Position numbers and translations under genes: made by a program
Shown here: positions 4,122-5,539 of the stretch, one piece after another
How positions within the stretch are numbered: the first letter of the stretch is position 1
Layout: the number at the start of each line of letters is the position of its first letter
The notes under the pieces: model-generated
Told to the model about the DNA's origin: nothing
The model's input: the letters and a program-made list of their open reading frames with translations, nothing else
Database searches by the model: none
Assembly (NCBI GenBank): GCA_031255075.1
Contig: JAIRTF010000030.1
Span: 1 to 5,539 of the forward strand
Direction: 5' to 3'
Source: Bifidobacteriaceae bacterium
GTDB lineage: Bacteria; Actinomycetota; Actinomycetes; Actinomycetales; WQXJ01
Length of the DNA stretch: 5,539 nt

Positions 4122-5525
4122 ATGCCACAAACTCAGTTGGACCTTGTAGTGGTTGCGAACCGCCTGCCCATAGACGTCAGCTGCGAAGGCGGACAGCTGA
4201 GCTACGGGCGTTCCCCAGGCGGGCTGGTAACAGCTTTGGAACCGGTGCTGTCCCAACGCGGCGGAGCCTGGGTTGGCTGGCCGGGCGCCCCTGACCTGGC
4301 CTTTGACCCAGTCGAAATCGACGGATTGCTGTCCATCCCGGTGAGCCTCAGCCAGTTAGAGATTTGCAACTACTACGAGGGTTTCTCCAACGCCACTTTG
4401 TGGCCGCTGTACCACGACGTGATCACACCGCCGAAGTACCACCGCGAATGGCATGAGGCCTACCGAGCGGTCAACACCAAGTTCGCCACCGCCGCTGCCG
4501 AAGCGGCCGCCCCAGGCGCCACCGTTTGGGTCCACGACTACCAACTTCAACTGGTGCCAGCCATGATCAAGCAGCTCCGCCCGGACGTGCGGGTGGGCTT
4601 CTTCAACCACATCCCCTTCCCGCCGGAGGCGCTGTTCGCCCAACTCCCCTGGCGCCGCGAAATCCTGATGGGCTTACTGGGCGCGGACCTGATTGGCTTC
4701 CAGCGGGCTCAAGACGCCGGCAACTTCCGGTCTTGTGTACGCCGGCTGGCGGGCCTCACCACGCGGGGCCGTTCGGTGCGTGTACCAGGGGCTGGCGGCA
4801 CCTGGCGTGATGTTCTGTGTACCGCCTTCCCAATTTCGATTGACTCAGCTGCCGTAGCCGCCCGGGCCCGCCAGCCGTCCGTCCAAGCCAGAGCCCGCGA
4901 AATCAGAGCCGAACTGGGCAACCCGGATTGCATCTTGTTTGGCGTGGACCGCCTGGACTACACCAAAGGCATTGCCCACCGCCTCAAGGCCTACGAAGAA
5001 CTCCTCCGCGAAGGCCGCCTGAAAGTCCCCGGCGTGGCAATGGTGCAGGTCGCCAGCCCGTCCCGCGACAACGTCAGCGCCTACCAAACCCTCAGGGACG
5101 ATGTCGAAACCACCGTTGGCCGAATCGCCGGAGACTTCGGATCGCTGTCCTCCCCCGCCATCCACTACCTCCACCAAACCCAAGACGCGGACGAAATGGC
5201 AGCCCTCTACCTGGCCGCAGACGTCATGTTGGTCACCGCCCTGCGCGACGGCATGAACCTGGTCGCCAAGGAATATGTGGCCAGCCGCGTAGACGGCGCC
5301 GGCGCCCTGGTGCTGTCCGAATTCACCGGCGCCGCAGACGAACTGCGCCAGGCTTTGCTGGTCAACCCACACGACATCGACGGCCTGAAAGCTACCATCC
5401 TGCGCGGCGTGGCCATGCCGCCCAAAGAACAACGCCGCCGCATGCAGGCCCTGCGCCGCCGCGTCATGGATCACGACGTGGCCGCCTGGGCGTCCGGTTT
5501 CCTGGCCGCGCTGGGCGGGTGGTGA
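4122..5525 (+). CDS. otsA: Trehalose-6-phosphate synthase (GT20, OtsA type)
   Basis: 467 residues, close to E. coli OtsA in length and apparently complete. This cytoplasmic retaining glycosyltransferase joins a nucleotide-activated glucose (usually UDP-glucose) to glucose 6-phosphate to make trehalose 6-phosphate, which OtsB then dephosphorylates. Visible motifs are VVVANRLPI (9-17, R14), SPGGL (31-35), WVGWPG (50-55), YYEGFSNATLW (84-94), VHDYQL (137-142, D139), FNHIPFPPE (161-169, H163), FPISID (236-241), GVDRLDYTKGI (274-284, R277, K282), SPSRDNVSAYQ (312-322, R315), ALRDGMNLVAKEY (373-385, D376, E384) and VLSEFTGAADEL (397-408). These correspond to the glucose-6-phosphate and nucleotide-sugar contacts known from E. 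coli OtsA, so it should be active. The start rests on the strong ribosome binding site and the usual VVVANR beginning. It has no C-terminal phosphatase domain; an otsB partner may lie beyond the right edge. Trehalose production suggests osmotic or desiccation protection. Confidence 0.97.
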   Translation: MPQTQLDLVVVANRLPIDVSCEGGQLSYGRSPGGLVTALEPVLSQRGGAWVGWPGAPDLAFDPVEIDGLLSIPVSLSQLEICNYYEGFSNATLWPLYHDVITPPKYHREWHEAYRAVNTKFATAAAEAAAPGATVWVHDYQLQLVPAMIKQLRPDVRVGFFNHIPFPPEALFAQLPWRREILMGLLGADLIGFQRAQDAGNFRSCVRRLAGLTTRGRSVRVPGAGGTWRDVLCTAFPISIDSAAVAARARQPSVQARAREIRAELGNPDCILFGVDRLDYTKGIAHRLKAYEELLREGRLKVPGVAMVQVASPSRDNVSAYQTLRDDVETTVGRIAGDFGSLSSPAIHYLHQTQDADEMAALYLAADVMLVTALRDGMNLVAKEYVASRVDGAGALVLSEFTGAADELRQALLVNPHDIDGLKATILRGVAMPPKEQRRRMQALRRRVMDHDVAAWASGFLAALGGW

Positions 5526-5539
5526 GGCGTTGGCCAGCA

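Noticed and set aside
4845..5474. 209-codon minus-strand frame inside otsA
   Set aside because: It is antisense to the most conserved part of otsA and its Gly/Val/His-rich product is a typical reverse-strand artefact.
1..5539. CRISPR array, transposon ends or integrase attachment site
   Set aside because: No regularly spaced repeats, no transposase or integrase gene, and no long terminal inverted or direct repeats were found by eye.

Overview
The window looks like chromosomal DNA from a high-GC Gram-positive bacterium (Actinomycetota). The reading frames favour G/C in third positions. There is a small DivIVA-domain protein of the Wag31 type, two Pro-rich single-pass membrane proteins, and an OtsA-type trehalose-6-phosphate synthase. 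I cannot name the genus from sequence alone.

Layout, left to right. (i) Bases 1-71 may be the tail of a plus-strand gene entering from outside, followed by a hairpin. Bases 111-384 hold no gene and read as a convergent intergenic gap. (ii) A minus-strand gene (385-966) encodes a membrane-anchored protein of unknown function. (iii) A 65-residue DivIVA-domain protein (1157-1354, minus) lies divergent to a two-gene type II toxin-antitoxin module (1443-1960, plus): a Phd/YefM-like antitoxin and a RelE/ParE-like toxin overlapping by 4 bases. (iv) A 163-base convergent gap carries three consecutive inverted repeats, the last a strong terminator candidate. (v) On the minus strand, a second unknown membrane-anchored protein (3257-3850) is followed 56 bases later by a 358-residue protein with an N-terminal GIY-YIG nuclease domain and an unrecognised C-terminal region (2124-3200). 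(vi) A 271-base divergent intergenic region leads to a complete otsA gene (4122-5525, plus) with a very good ribosome binding site.

How the parts relate. The toxin-antitoxin pair is a self-contained regulated unit. Its upstream region has a TGTACA palindrome, the known core of E. coli YefM-YoeB operators, overlapping a -10-like hexamer that would place transcription start exactly on an in-frame GTG. OtsA is a metabolic gene for trehalose synthesis (osmotic and stress protection); an otsB phosphatase could lie just beyond the right edge but is not visible. The middle block (DivIVA-like protein, toxin-antitoxin pair, GIY-YIG protein, two uncharacterised membrane proteins) looks like accessory gene content. 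I see no transposase, integrase, CRISPR array, tRNA or rRNA. The least explained item is the GIY-YIG protein with its large unassigned C-terminal region.
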